Shown piece after piece: positions 46,832-56,522 of a DNA stretch of 64,000 nucleotides. The DNA lies in NCBI GenBank assembly GCA_023213395.1, contig CM041465.1, forward strand, positions 114,769,741 through 114,833,740, written 5' to 3'. Numbering within the stretch: the first letter of the stretch is position 1; every line of letters begins with the position of its first letter. The notes under the pieces were generated by a model. The model was not told the DNA's origin and ran no database searches. It was given only the letters and a program-made list of their open reading frames with translations. The DNA is from Cycas panzhihuaensis. Its lineage: Eukaryota > Cycadophyta. The position numbers and the translations under genes were made by a program.

Positions 46832-48186
46832 AGTTTACTTTGATTGAAGTACTTTACTTACATTATTTTATGCACTTTGTATACACATATATACATATAT
46901 ACTTGGCATCCTAGTAGCCCCTTGGGAAAGGAGTGGGTACTCTTTGATTATAGGTTTTACTATATTACACGCGAAGAAGAAATAAATGCATTAATCTGGG
47001 TACATCTCCTCCATTCTTTTCCCTTGTCATTTCCATCTTTAGCATAGTCTTTTCCTTTATTTTTTTGCCTTTTCCTTCTAGTTCATGGAAGGAAGGCCCA
47101 ACACTATTGCTCTACGCTACCCACGTGTGGGGAAAGGAAAAGGGAAGTGTGTACAGTATAAGAGAACGTCATTATTCAGTTGCATGGTCCTCTAGGTACC
47201 GTCGTTCTTTTCTCTTCGTAGCTCTTTTCCTTTTTGTCTTAAGCATATTTGCTTACATAAGTGAAACATAAAAGGAAAAAGAGAAAATAAACAAGTTTGC
47301 ATCTACTACTTGCATATGCATGCTACGCTTCTGCTTCTAGGAAATAGCATGAGATAGGAACCATATCCTTTTGGTTTCCTACTTGATTGCACGTATTTCC
47401 TCTTGGCCTCATATCTTTTACATGCATGTTTGTACTTGATTGGCTTGCCTTCTTTACTCTATTTTCTCTCATTAAAAATGAAAAGAGAATGAGATTTTAC
47501 ATTTAAGAGTAAATGAGAGTGTATTTGCTATTATTTTTCATAGTTCTTGTCTCTTGTTTATAACAAACATAGCAACTTACACATCACTTCATCATCACAC
47601 GTAGAAGGTTAAAGCCCTTTACACATAAGACAGCGAAAGCCTCTTCTATCGTTGCCTCTTATCCCCCAAACTCACTTTGGGTGGGTTAGCCTGAAGAGGA
47701 TTTTTCCCCTAGGACATCCTCTTCTAATCCCATCACACGTATACTAGTTAGGCAGCCTTGACATCCCCCTTCTTTGGGTCAGTCCCGCGCATGAGGTGGT
47801 TGTCCAACTCTATTCTTACAAGCATGTACTTCCCACATCACTCATCTGAACATATCCCATTTATATCCCTTTATTTTCTGTGAGGATTTATTCTATCATT
47901 TGGTCTTGCCCTTCCCTTCTAGCCATCTAAGGGTAGGAAGACCTACATCTTGAGGTTACTTGGGAAACTGAGGATTTTTGTCACTCTTACTACCTTCAGA
48001 ACTAAAACTAAGTTACCTAGAAGGGAGTTATGTGTCATTTATGGGTCTCAAACCTATGTTCTAATACACAAACGTCCTGTGCTAGTGATTTCTCTCACTT
48101 GACGAATTAACTCTAGATTTTAGAGCCCTCTCTTGATTAACCTAATCCTAACCAAGTATGATTACTATCCCATAGACGCGATTCCA

Positions 48187-48191
48187 CCCCA
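48187..48191. repeat. Gypsy-E target duplication, right (CCCCA)
   Basis: Exact partner of 33342-33346. Eight further gypsy-D bases (TAAGAGAG) separate it from copia-F. Confidence 0.85.
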
Positions 48192-48199
48192 TAAGAGAG

Positions 48200-48625
48200 T
48201 GTCCATTTTAGATATGTCGAACACTTTGCAAGTGTTACATAAGTATAAGCATTACAACTGAGTCCCTTTGTAGGGGTCTAGTGTAATACCTATTTTTGGG
48301 TATCTTATAGGGGTCTTTTATCGACCCATGGTTTATGCCCATTATATTGTAAAACTGTAAGGAGATATCTTATAATGTTGTATCTATATATTCTTATGTA
48401 ATGACATATATAACATGATATAGTCATGGATGAGTTGAGGAGAACATTTGGGGTTTATTTATCTCTGTAATTCTTTAGTTGTTACTTAGATTAATAAAAG
48501 GTCTATGCTTAGATCTAAATCTCCTAGTATTCTTTATTGAGTGATTGATTTATTTATGTTAATTATTCTTTATATAGTTTAGAGTTTTGTTATCACACTA
48601 CTTCTACGGTTATATTTTCTCTTCA
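48200..48625 (+). repeat. Copia-F 5' LTR (426 bp)
   Basis: It starts TGTCCATTTTAGATATGTCG and ends TATTTTCTCTTCA, two bases before the primer site. Compared with the 3' LTR it lacks a G-rich block of roughly 70 bases and has a few extra bases near its start. Confidence 0.88.
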
Positions 48626-48627
48626 TT

Positions 48628-48639
48628 TGGTATCAGAGC
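48628..48639 (+). other. Copia-F primer binding site (tRNA-Met)
   Basis: TGGTATCAGAGC, a perfect plant initiator tRNA-Met primer match, two bases inside the 5' LTR. Confidence 0.95.
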
Positions 48640-48690
48640 TAAGTGTTTTAGTCCTATGGGAAGCCATTTGGTAAGTGGGAGCCTTGTGCG

Positions 48691-48961
48691 GTGAACTTAA
48701 GTGTGAAGATCATGGAAAGCACTACAAAGATAGAGATTAAAAAGTTTAATGGCCAGAACTTTGAGCTATGGAAGCTAAATATAGAAGGTATCCTCGTTGA
48801 GAAGGATCATTGGATCACTGTAGCAAGAACAAAGCCTACAACTATGGATGATAAAGACCTTTCAGACATAGTGTTATTGAATGTTGTCATAAAGTCTATG
48901 ACCAAAGATCTATGGAGAAAGTTAGAGGATTTATATCAGACAAAGTTTATAGGAAAATAAA
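48691..48961 (+). pseudogene. Copia-F gag, 5' part (interrupted)
   Basis: Open for 89 codons from 48691. It contains KIEIKKFNGQNFELWKL and KDLWRKLEDLYQTK, the hallmark N-terminal gag blocks of copia elements (F.G.N...W; W..L...Y). Translation runs into a stop created at the copia-G insertion point. The continuation is at 52327. The start could also be the inner Met at 48709 (MESTTK), the more usual length. Confidence 0.85.
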
Positions 48962-49323
48962 TGATGGAGAATAGGGCTGAACATAAACACATAGATCAAT
49001 ACAGTGTTACATAAATAGAAAATCCTTTATATTTAATCCATTATTTTAGAGAGAGCATTAAAAATATCCAAAAGTATATGATGTCTAAAGACACTAGGGT
49101 TGCATAGCCCTCTAAATATATAGTTTAGGGGAGGAGGAAAACTCTTCAACCCTTAAAAATTAAATAATAATAAAATATAACTTAACTCAAATTAAATTAA
49201 ATCAACTTAACTTTACCTTATACTTACCTTCACATATGAGCACTGATATATGTAAATTAGTGAGAGTGAGGTGTGCATTACCGGTTGAAAGGTGGAAGTG
49301 GGGTGATGATTATTAACTCCAAC
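48962..49323 (-). repeat. Copia-G 3' LTR (362 bp)
   Basis: Plus-strand ends are TGATGGAG and CTCCAACA, a near inverted repeat (TGTTGGAG expected). On the minus strand ATTAAGGGGTAGAA lies immediately before the LTR start, as a polypurine tract should. No matching 5' LTR is found to the right. Confidence 0.7.
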
Positions 49324-49399
49324 ATTCTACCCCTTAATGGTTATCACAAACAACTTATCTTCTCTTTAAACTTATGAAATTTGTACTTAAAAAAAACTT

Positions 49400-49960
49400 T
49401 TAAAATTTATCTTTTGGCTTGATCATTATTAACTCTTCTCATCCTTTTAACAATGTGTGTCCTTTTACCATTGAGTGATGTAAAAAATCTATAAGTAAAT
49501 ATAACTTGATTCAAATGTCGATGTATGGTTGCAACTTTAACTTTAACTTTATCTTCTGAAAACTTTGTGTTATGAGCAACTATCATATTATCATATTTCT
49601 CCCCCTCAAATAGAAGATTAGGTTCTTGTGTAACAAGATGATCATGCATTTGACTTGAATCTTCCTTGGTCTTTTTATTACAATCCACATGTTCTAGCAC
49701 CTATCTCACATGCTCAACAATATCAATGTTAAATTCATTAAGGGTGTCTCCCCCATAAGTATAAACTAATATGTCTCACATGGATTTGAAAGTTATTAGT
49801 TCATAAACTTTAGAAAAGACATTATTATCTATAGTGCAAAATAGTAAAGTTAAGGCTTCATTATCTTTTTTAATGTTTTCCTTAATATTAACATCATATT
49901 TATCTTGTAGGTAACTCCAAAGATTATATGTAATAAAATAATGTTATATTATTTAATGTT
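49400..49960 (-). pseudogene. Copia-G gag remnant
   Basis: Minus strand. The upstream part (about 49710-49930) reads YLQDKYDVNIKENIKKDNEA and then ITFKSM-stop-DILVYTYGGD, resembling the UBN2 gag block (KKDAKAL... S..AWD.L...Y.G). It continues into the open 49407-49700 frame (VDCNKKTKEDSSQMHDHLV and on), which ends in a basic tail. No pol follows before the LTR. The assignment rests on two short blocks. Confidence 0.5.
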
Positions 49961-51840
49961 ATTATAAAAAATTATGGCCATCAAATATAGAAAATTATAC
50001 TTTATGAAGATTGATTACTATTTTACAGAAAACTTTAGTACATAAAAGGAATATATTTTTACCAAGTCAAAGAAGTTGATAAATCAAATAACTTACATGG
50101 TTTCAAATATACTTTTTGAAAGAAATGTAATACCCTTTGAAAAAATAAAAGATGCTTTTGAAAAGTATATCAACTAAATGCAATTGTTATAAGTGTAAGA
50201 AGTAAGTGAAAGCCTATTAGGATATACTAAATGCTTAGGTTTAGCAGCTTCAAAAATGTACTAAACAATATCAAAATAAAGTGAAACTATACCAAATTGA
50301 ATATCAACAAAAAAACTATTCAATGGAATTAACCGTTTTGAAAATAGGTTCCTACAAGTCAATATTTTAATGAACAAAAAAGGCAGTCCTCTTTTTGAGG
50401 CTTAATGGGAGCTTATGGCCCAAAATATTATAAAAATGCTAGTAAAAAATTGTATAACAATGTAAAATTATCAAATATGGTTTAGAGAGCTACTTCATAT
50501 ACTTTTCAATTAAAATTTTTGAGAAATAATATATGTAAATATGCAATAATGACAAATTGGAGGCTATTATGTACCTTAACTTTGATAGTCTTAAAAATTA
50601 GCAAAAACACTTTAAAACTTATAAAAAATAGTGTCAATTCAAAGAGGGGTGAGTTAACTTCCCAACGAAATTAACAGATCTAAATTATGATATAAAACAA
50701 AAAAATTATAATAAAAATAGCAACAAGTACTTTTATGGTAAAATGTTTAAAAAATGCTAAAGTGTTACTTTTGCTAATTAAAATAATGATTAAAATAAAT
50801 CCTAAAAAATAAAATTAATAGATGGTGATGAAATTTGCTAATAATAAATTGCTACAGAGTAGATCTGGGTAAAAAATAATCTCCTAGTGATAAAATATAA
50901 TGTAATAAAAAAGTGATTTTGTGAAACTAGTTTAAAATTACTTTGAAAATGAATTATTGACTTTAAACTAATTGAACAACGATCCAATCATCTCCAAATA
51001 TGGCATATGACCAGTTGAAATTACACCTCAGAAAATTTCAGATGCAATGGGATAGGTTTTATTAGAAACTGATGACCCAATCAAAAGATATGGTAAATTT
51101 TTACTAGGTACCCTATGTAAAATAAAAAAATTAAAAAAAATAAAAGGAAAAGTTTTATAAAAATTGAATTGGAGAGAAATAGTTCAATCAATTTAGTGGT
51201 TAATCACACATCCCAATCAAATGCATTTACCCATTAGCTTTTGGAGTTTATAACTTTTGGATATCTACTTGTCCTATGGATTTGTTAATGCAAATACACA
51301 AAAGATATTAAATTTAACACTAGATGTTCTTTCAAATCAACTTGATATTAAAGCTAAAAAACAAAGTGAAGCAAAAATTGCAATGGAGTCGAGCCATAAA
51401 TAAAACCAAATTCTAAAAATTTTTAAATATGATAAATAAGGTATACCAAGATTATATATAGATTGCATACATTGATTCAAAAAATATATCATGGAAGAGT
51501 ATAATCATGCAATAGAGCCATAAGTGAAACCAAAAAAAAATTCAAATATATTAAAGAAAATATATCAAAGAAATAAGAAATATATATATTTAAATCTGAA
51601 TATAAAAGAAAGAAGAACCTGGTAATGTAGTTGTAGCAGATTTGTAGAAAATAAACTTTAGATTCTTCTAGTAGATGGATCTGTTGTAGTATAACTTCTC
51701 CAAAAAGTTTCTTAGGCTAAATATGCACCAAATCTTGCTCAGATCTAAAAGACGATATTGAATAAATGGACCAAATATATTAAAAATAATTAAATATTTA
51801 ATAAAATATACATATTTGAATAAAATATTATATAGATTTA
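49961..51840. other. Copia-G AT-rich interior, no gene
   Basis: No coding signal or known motif on either strand. By position it is the leader of copia-G. No primer site was recognised. Confidence 0.45.
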
Positions 51841-52323
51841 AAAAATATTATAAATCTTAGAGAAAAATATTACAGATCTAAAAAAAATATTACAGATCTA
51901 AAGAAAAATATTATAGATCTGAAGAAAAATATTACAGATTTGAAGAAAAATATTATAGATCTGAAGAAAAATATTACAAATCTAGAGAAAAATATTACAG
52001 ATCTGAAGAAAAATATTATAGATCTAAAGAAAAATATTACAGATTTAAAGAAAAATATTGTAGATCTAAAGAAAAATATTATAAATCTAAAGAAAAATAT
52101 TATAGATCTGAAAAAAAATATTACAGATCTAAAGAAAAATATTACATATCTAAAGAAAAATATTACAGATTTGAAGAAAAGTATTACAGATCTAGAGAAA
52201 AATATTATAAATCTAAAGAAAAATATTACAGATCTAAATAAAAATATTACAGATCTAAAGAAAAATATTGCAGATCTGGAGAAAAATATTACAAATTTAG
52301 AGAAAAATATTGCATATCTAGAG
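51841..52323. repeat. 21-bp minisatellite, 23 units
   Basis: Twenty-three near-identical units of AAAAATATTACAGATCTAAAG. Variation is concentrated at the C/T and A/G positions, and most units keep AGATCT. Because 21 is a multiple of 3, one frame stays open on both strands: plus 51940-52335 encodes KNITDLK heptads and minus 51870-52355 encodes FFFRSVI heptads. It ends exactly at the copia-G right junction. A-tracts recur every two helical turns, which predicts curved DNA. Confidence 0.97.
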
Positions 52324-52326
52324 AAA

Positions 52327-55300
52327 TTTCTTTGAAAAAAGTTGTATTCACTCATGATAAATAATAGAGATACAATTGTAGATCATCTCACTACATTTAA
52401 CACTGTGGTGAGCCACCTTATTTCAGTTGGGATAATAATATTTGAAGAAGATAAGTGTATTACCCTATTATATTCGCTTCTTGATTCTTGGAATAATCTT
52501 GTAATGACGACTAGCAACATGACTATTGCCACCCTAAAATTTAATGATGTTATTACTACTCTGTTGTCAAAAAAGATATGGCAAAAATCTTTTGAGGATT
52601 ATTTAAAAGAAGTATTAGTAGTGTGAGGTTGAATGTTGGATCGTGACCAACAAAGTCCTAGGAATATATGGCCAAAATCTAGAGGAAAATTCAAATATCT
52701 AGGTAGAGGACCCTTGGTATACTAGAGATGTCACAAGGCTAGCCATATGAAGAGCTAGTGTTGATTCAAGGTTGATAAGGGAAAATCACCTGCAGTTACT
52801 TCTTCCATAGTAATAAAAGCCTTTGATGAAGTTGATGGCAATGTTTATTTAGCAACCTCAGGTAAGTTATCAAATGTTGAGTCTTGGTTAATTGACTCTT
52901 GTACTTCACTTAATGTTACTCCCCATAAAGACTAGTTTTTTTAATACACAAGGATTGATGGAGGTGAGGTTTTTCTTGGGGATCATTACCCATATAACAT
53001 TATGGGTTATGGAAGGGTAAAGGTTCAATTTGGGAATGGAAGGGTTAAAACTATCCCTGATGTAAGTCATATTCCTAGTTTGGCTATGAGTCTGTTCTCT
53101 GTCAGTCAATTGGGTGATGCAAGGATAGAAGTAATCTTCATTAAAGATAGTTATAGAATGGTTCAAGGAGTGTTAGTGTTAGTAAAAGGGGTCTAATTTA
53201 GAACTCCATACAAGCTTGATGCAAGTATGTTATATGCTAGAAGTTACAGTCTAGTTATTACATAAAGTAGCAATAATGAAGGCAGGACTCAAATATCACT
53301 TGCTAGTAAAACTATGTTGTGGCATCAGAGATTGTCCCATATTGGAGAGAAAGGCCTCTATGATTTATCCTCTAAAGGTATGGTAGAAGACGTCTTTGGA
53401 ATTAATGGTTCCTTTGATATTGATTTATGTGAGCATTGTGTGTGTGACAAACAGAATCGAGTCAGTTTTCCTTTAAACTCAAAGAGAGTAAAGAGTATTC
53501 TATAATTAGTGCACAGCAATGTTTTTGGACCTATTGATATACCCTCATTGGGTGGGTCCAAATACTTTATCTTATTTATAGATGATTTCTTAAGAAAGAC
53601 ATAGTTGCACTTTCTCAAGTAGAAATTTAAAGTCTTTAGTAAATTCAAAGAATTCAAGGCCTTGGTCAACAATCAGAGTGATAGGCAGATCAAGGTACTA
53701 AGGACTGATAATAGAGGTGAGTTTTACTCAAAAGAATTTGAGCAGTTCTATTATCAATGTGGGATATTAAGGCAAAAGATAATTCCCTATATGCCATAGC
53801 AAAATAAAGTTATTGAAAGGATGAATAGGACCTTACTAGAGAGATCGAAGAGTAAGCTCACTGCTACTAAATTAGAGAATAAATTTTGGGCACAGGCTAT
53901 GATGATTGCAAACTACTTTATAAATAGATCGCTGACAACTACCTTAGTATACAAAACACCTAAACAAGTATGATCTAGTAAGAAACCATCTCTTAGTCAT
54001 CTTAGAGTGTTTGGCTATGAAGCCTTTCTGCATGTTCCTAAATAACAAAGGACTAAGCTTGATTTCAAAGCATAAAAGACTATTTTCATTGGCTATGGTG
54101 ATGGTGTTAAAAGATGTAAGTTTTATAACCTTGACGCATAAAAGGTTGTGTATATTTATGATGTTGTCTTTAAAGAATATTTCAAGTTCCTAAAGTAGGA
54201 TGAAGAACCAAAGGAGGAACACTCTAAGAAGGTATAGTTTAAAGTAAGAGATGAAGATTCTGCATCAGAACATGAGTTAGCTAAAGAGAAAGAATTAGCT
54301 ATAGAGGTAGCTCAACCTCAAGAACCCCACATCTTGAAGAGATTAACTCGTAAGAGAAGATAGCCTGACAGGTATATTCCTAAAGACTTTAGTTGCTCCT
54401 TTTTTATTTTATCTACTATAGATGGTGATCCAAGTACTGTTCAGGAGGATCTAGAGTCAAAAGAGAGCCAACTCTGGATGAAGTCCATTTAAGAAGAAAT
54501 GATGGCCTTAGATAAAAATAATACATAGGATTTCGTGGATCTACCTTATGGTAGAAAACCTATTGATAATAAATGGATCTTCAAGAGGAAGTTCTGGGCA
54601 AATGGTACTAGGGAAAAGTGTAAGGCTCACTCGGTAACAAAGGGTAATTCCCAAGTCGAGGGAATAGATTTTAGTGAGGTATTTTCTCCTGTTGCAAAAG
54701 TTACTTCAATTAAATTTTTGTTGGTTATAACAACTACCTATGACCTTGAAGTGGATCAAATGAATGTGAAGACTATATTTCTTCACGGTGATCTCGAGGA
54801 AGAAATTTATATATTGTAGCATGAAGGGTTTGAAGTTGCAGGAAAAGAGAATATAGTGTACAGGTTAAAAAAGTCATTATACGACTTGAAATAGTCACCA
54901 AGGATGTGGTATCAAAAATTTGATTTACATATGTTGGTAGATGGCTTTGTGCATAGCAAAGTAGATCATTGTGTTTATTATAGGCAGGTTGATGATTTTT
55001 TTTTTATTCTAACTTTATATGTTGATAACATACTTTTAGTTAGTAATAATAAAAGAATGAACCAACTTGTGAAAGACTAATTAGAATCTCACTTTGAGAT
55101 GAAGGACCTTGGTGCTATACATTTTATTTTGGGCATTGAGATTAAAAGGGATAGGAGAAATAGGAAGATTTAGCTTAGCCAAAGATGGTACATTGAGATA
55201 ATATTACAATGGTTCAGGTTGCAAGATAGTAAACTAGTTAATGTTCATATTCCTACTGGTTTAAAATTATGAGTTGAACAATACCCAAAGACTCACCAAG

Positions 55301-55960
55301 AAGTTGAAGACATGCCATTTGTCCCTTATGTTAGCATTGTTAGTATCCTGATGTATGTGATGGTTTGCACTCAACCAGACATTACCTATGCAGTGGGAGT
55401 AGTTAGCAGGTATATGTTAAATCCAGACATGGAGCATTAGCGGGTTATGAAAAGGATTTCCAGGTATCTGTGAGGTACATCAGACTATAGAATTTGATAT
55501 CAAGGAGATCCCATGGAGTGTAGAATAGTAAACCTGAGAGGTTTTGTTGATGCTAATTGGGCTAGAGATCTTAACAACAAAAGATCTATAAGTGAGTATA
55601 TTTTTACCCTTTGTAAAAGACAACAAATTGTGGCACTTTCTAGCACAAAAGCTGAGTGTATGGAAGCTGCTCATACATGCAAAGAAGTGATTTGGTTATA
55701 GAGATTATACACCGATATTGGCTTTAAGCAGGATGGTGTGAGGATAAATTGTGATAGTCAAAGTGTAATCTACCTAGCAAAGAATCCCATTTTTTATGCT
55801 TAGTCGAAGCATATTGATGTGCAATTCCATTTCATGAGGAAAATGGCTCAAGATCACAAGGTGGATTTATAGAAGATTGATACACAAGAGAATGTTTAGA
55901 CTCATTAACCAAGATTGTTAGCACAAAAAAATTTAGATGGTATAGAATTACAATGGGTGT
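52327..55960 (+). pseudogene. Copia-F gag 3' part and pol remnant
   Basis: Gag resumes at 52327 and is open at 52342-52626 (DHLTTFNTVVSHL). The knuckle near 52720-52760 has lost its first Cys. The protease near 52892 reads DSCTS (Gly lost). The gag-pre-integrase zinc region is at 53314-53460 (WHQRLSHIGEKGL, CEHCVCDKQ). Integrase starts near 53510 with HSNVFGPI (first Asp to Asn), then LRTDNRGEF and KVIERMNRT with Asp and Glu kept. Reverse transcriptase lies at about 54480-55260, with YVDN near 55018 (second Asp to Asn). RNase H follows to 55950, including VDANWARD, LSSTKAECMEA and INCDSQSVI. Stops from 54400 to 55930: nine TAG, three TAA, three TGA. Confidence 0.9.
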
Positions 55961-56016
55961 TTATGATTTTAGCATTCAGTAGTTATATACGCAGGTTTTC
56001 TTGTAAAGTGTTCAAC

Positions 56017-56027
56017 AAGTAGGAGAT
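56017..56027 (+). other. Copia-F polypurine tract
   Basis: AAGTAGGAGAT directly before the TGTTTGAT LTR start, resembling the common copia AGTGGGAGAT tract with one G-to-A change. Confidence 0.75.
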
Positions 56028-56522
56028 TGTTTGATATGTTGAATGCTTTACAAATGCTACATGGATATAAAGCTTACACCCTAGCCCCTTTATGGGGGTC
56101 CAAGGGCCCGTTGTAGGGCCCTAGCTAGGGGTTTAGGGAGCTAGTAGCCTGCCAAGTGGGGGTTTGAGGGCAAGAGCTCACGAGAAAAATTTTTAGGTGT
56201 CTTATGGGGGTCTTTTGTCAGCCTATGGTTTATGCCAATTGTATTGTAAAACTGCAAGGCAGTATCTCATAATGTTGTGTCTATATATTCTTATGTAATG
56301 GCATATGTAACATGATATAGTCATGTATGAGTCAAGGAGAAGAGTTGGGGTTTATTCATCTCTATAATTCTTTAGTTGTTATTCAAATTAATAGAAGGTT
56401 TATGCTTAAACCTAAATCTCCTGGTGTTCTTTGTTAAATGCTTGATTTATTTATGTTATTTATTATTTACATAGTTTAGAGTTCTATTATCACATTACTT
56501 TTACAATTATATTTTATCTTTA
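56028..56522 (+). repeat. Copia-F 3' LTR (495 bp)
   Basis: It starts TGTTTGATATGTTG and ends TTTTATCTTTA, where the terminal CA has become TA. It is collinear with 48200-48625 but contains an extra G-rich block at about 56098-56190 (GGGCCCGTTGTAGGGCCC and on) absent from the 5' LTR. Confidence 0.88.

Larger units (their letters stand above)
33347..48186 (+). mobile_element. Gypsy-E: giant non-autonomous Tat-like element with antisense PMD gene
   Basis: A 14.8-kb plus-strand element with LTRs of about 3.1 kb and exact CCCCA target duplications. In order it holds: a leader; a Pro/Gln-rich gag; a zinc-knuckle-like linker; an aspartic protease of the DNGS type; a block of about 3 kb carrying a PMD gene on the opposite strand; an extra RNase H domain; a polypurine tract; and the 3' LTR. 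No reverse transcriptase or integrase is recognisable, so it would have needed a partner. Very long LTRs, the DNGS-type protease and the second RNase H point to the Tat/Ogre side of Ty3/gypsy. It sits inside the gypsy-D protease and is markedly more GC-rich than its surroundings. Confidence 0.88.
45088..48186 (+). repeat. Gypsy-E 3' LTR (3.1 kb)
   Basis: It starts TGTTTCCC and ends GCGATTCCA, followed by the CCCCA target duplication. It is collinear with the 5' LTR. Stretches compared by eye are close to nine-tenths identical, with differences that are mostly transitions. It keeps the TATA box (45809-45815) and AATAAA (46826-46831). Short frames within it are LTR shadows. Confidence 0.9.
48962..52321 (-). 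mobile_element. Copia-G: gag-only copia-like insertion in copia-F gag
   Basis: A 3.36-kb block that splits the copia-F gag. The left end is a minus-strand 3' LTR (48962-49323) preceded, on the minus strand, by a polypurine tract. A minus-strand gag remnant follows, then about 1.6 kb of AT-rich sequence, then a 21-bp tandem array reaching the right junction. Flanking pentamers ATAAA (48957-48961) and AGAAA (52322-52326) match at 4 of 5. No second LTR, primer site or pol was found, so it is non-autonomous or has lost its 5' end. Confidence 0.7.
48200..56522 (+). mobile_element. Copia-F: Ty1/copia element carrying a nested insertion
   Basis: An 8.3-kb plus-strand element, of which about 3.4 kb is the copia-G insertion. 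It has LTRs of 426 and 495 bp, a perfect tRNA-Met type primer site, gag, a full pol order and a polypurine tract. I could not see a clear target duplication (GAGAG on the left, GTCCT on the right), so an end may be eroded. Gypsy-D protease sequence resumes directly after it. Confidence 0.9.

Noticed and set aside
33347-48186. Segmental duplication of a 3-kb host region at 33.3 and 45.1 kb
   Set aside because: The copies are in direct orientation with TG...CA ends, a polypurine tract before the second, gag and protease between, and matching CCCCA flanks. They are LTRs.
51841-52323. CRISPR-like array
   Set aside because: The units are directly adjacent with no variable spacers, and the setting is a plant retroelement.
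51870-52355. 161-codon Phe/Ile/Arg/Ser-rich frame resembling membrane helices
   Set aside because: It is the minus-strand reading of the 21-bp minisatellite. The unit length is a multiple of three, so open frames appear on both strands without selection.
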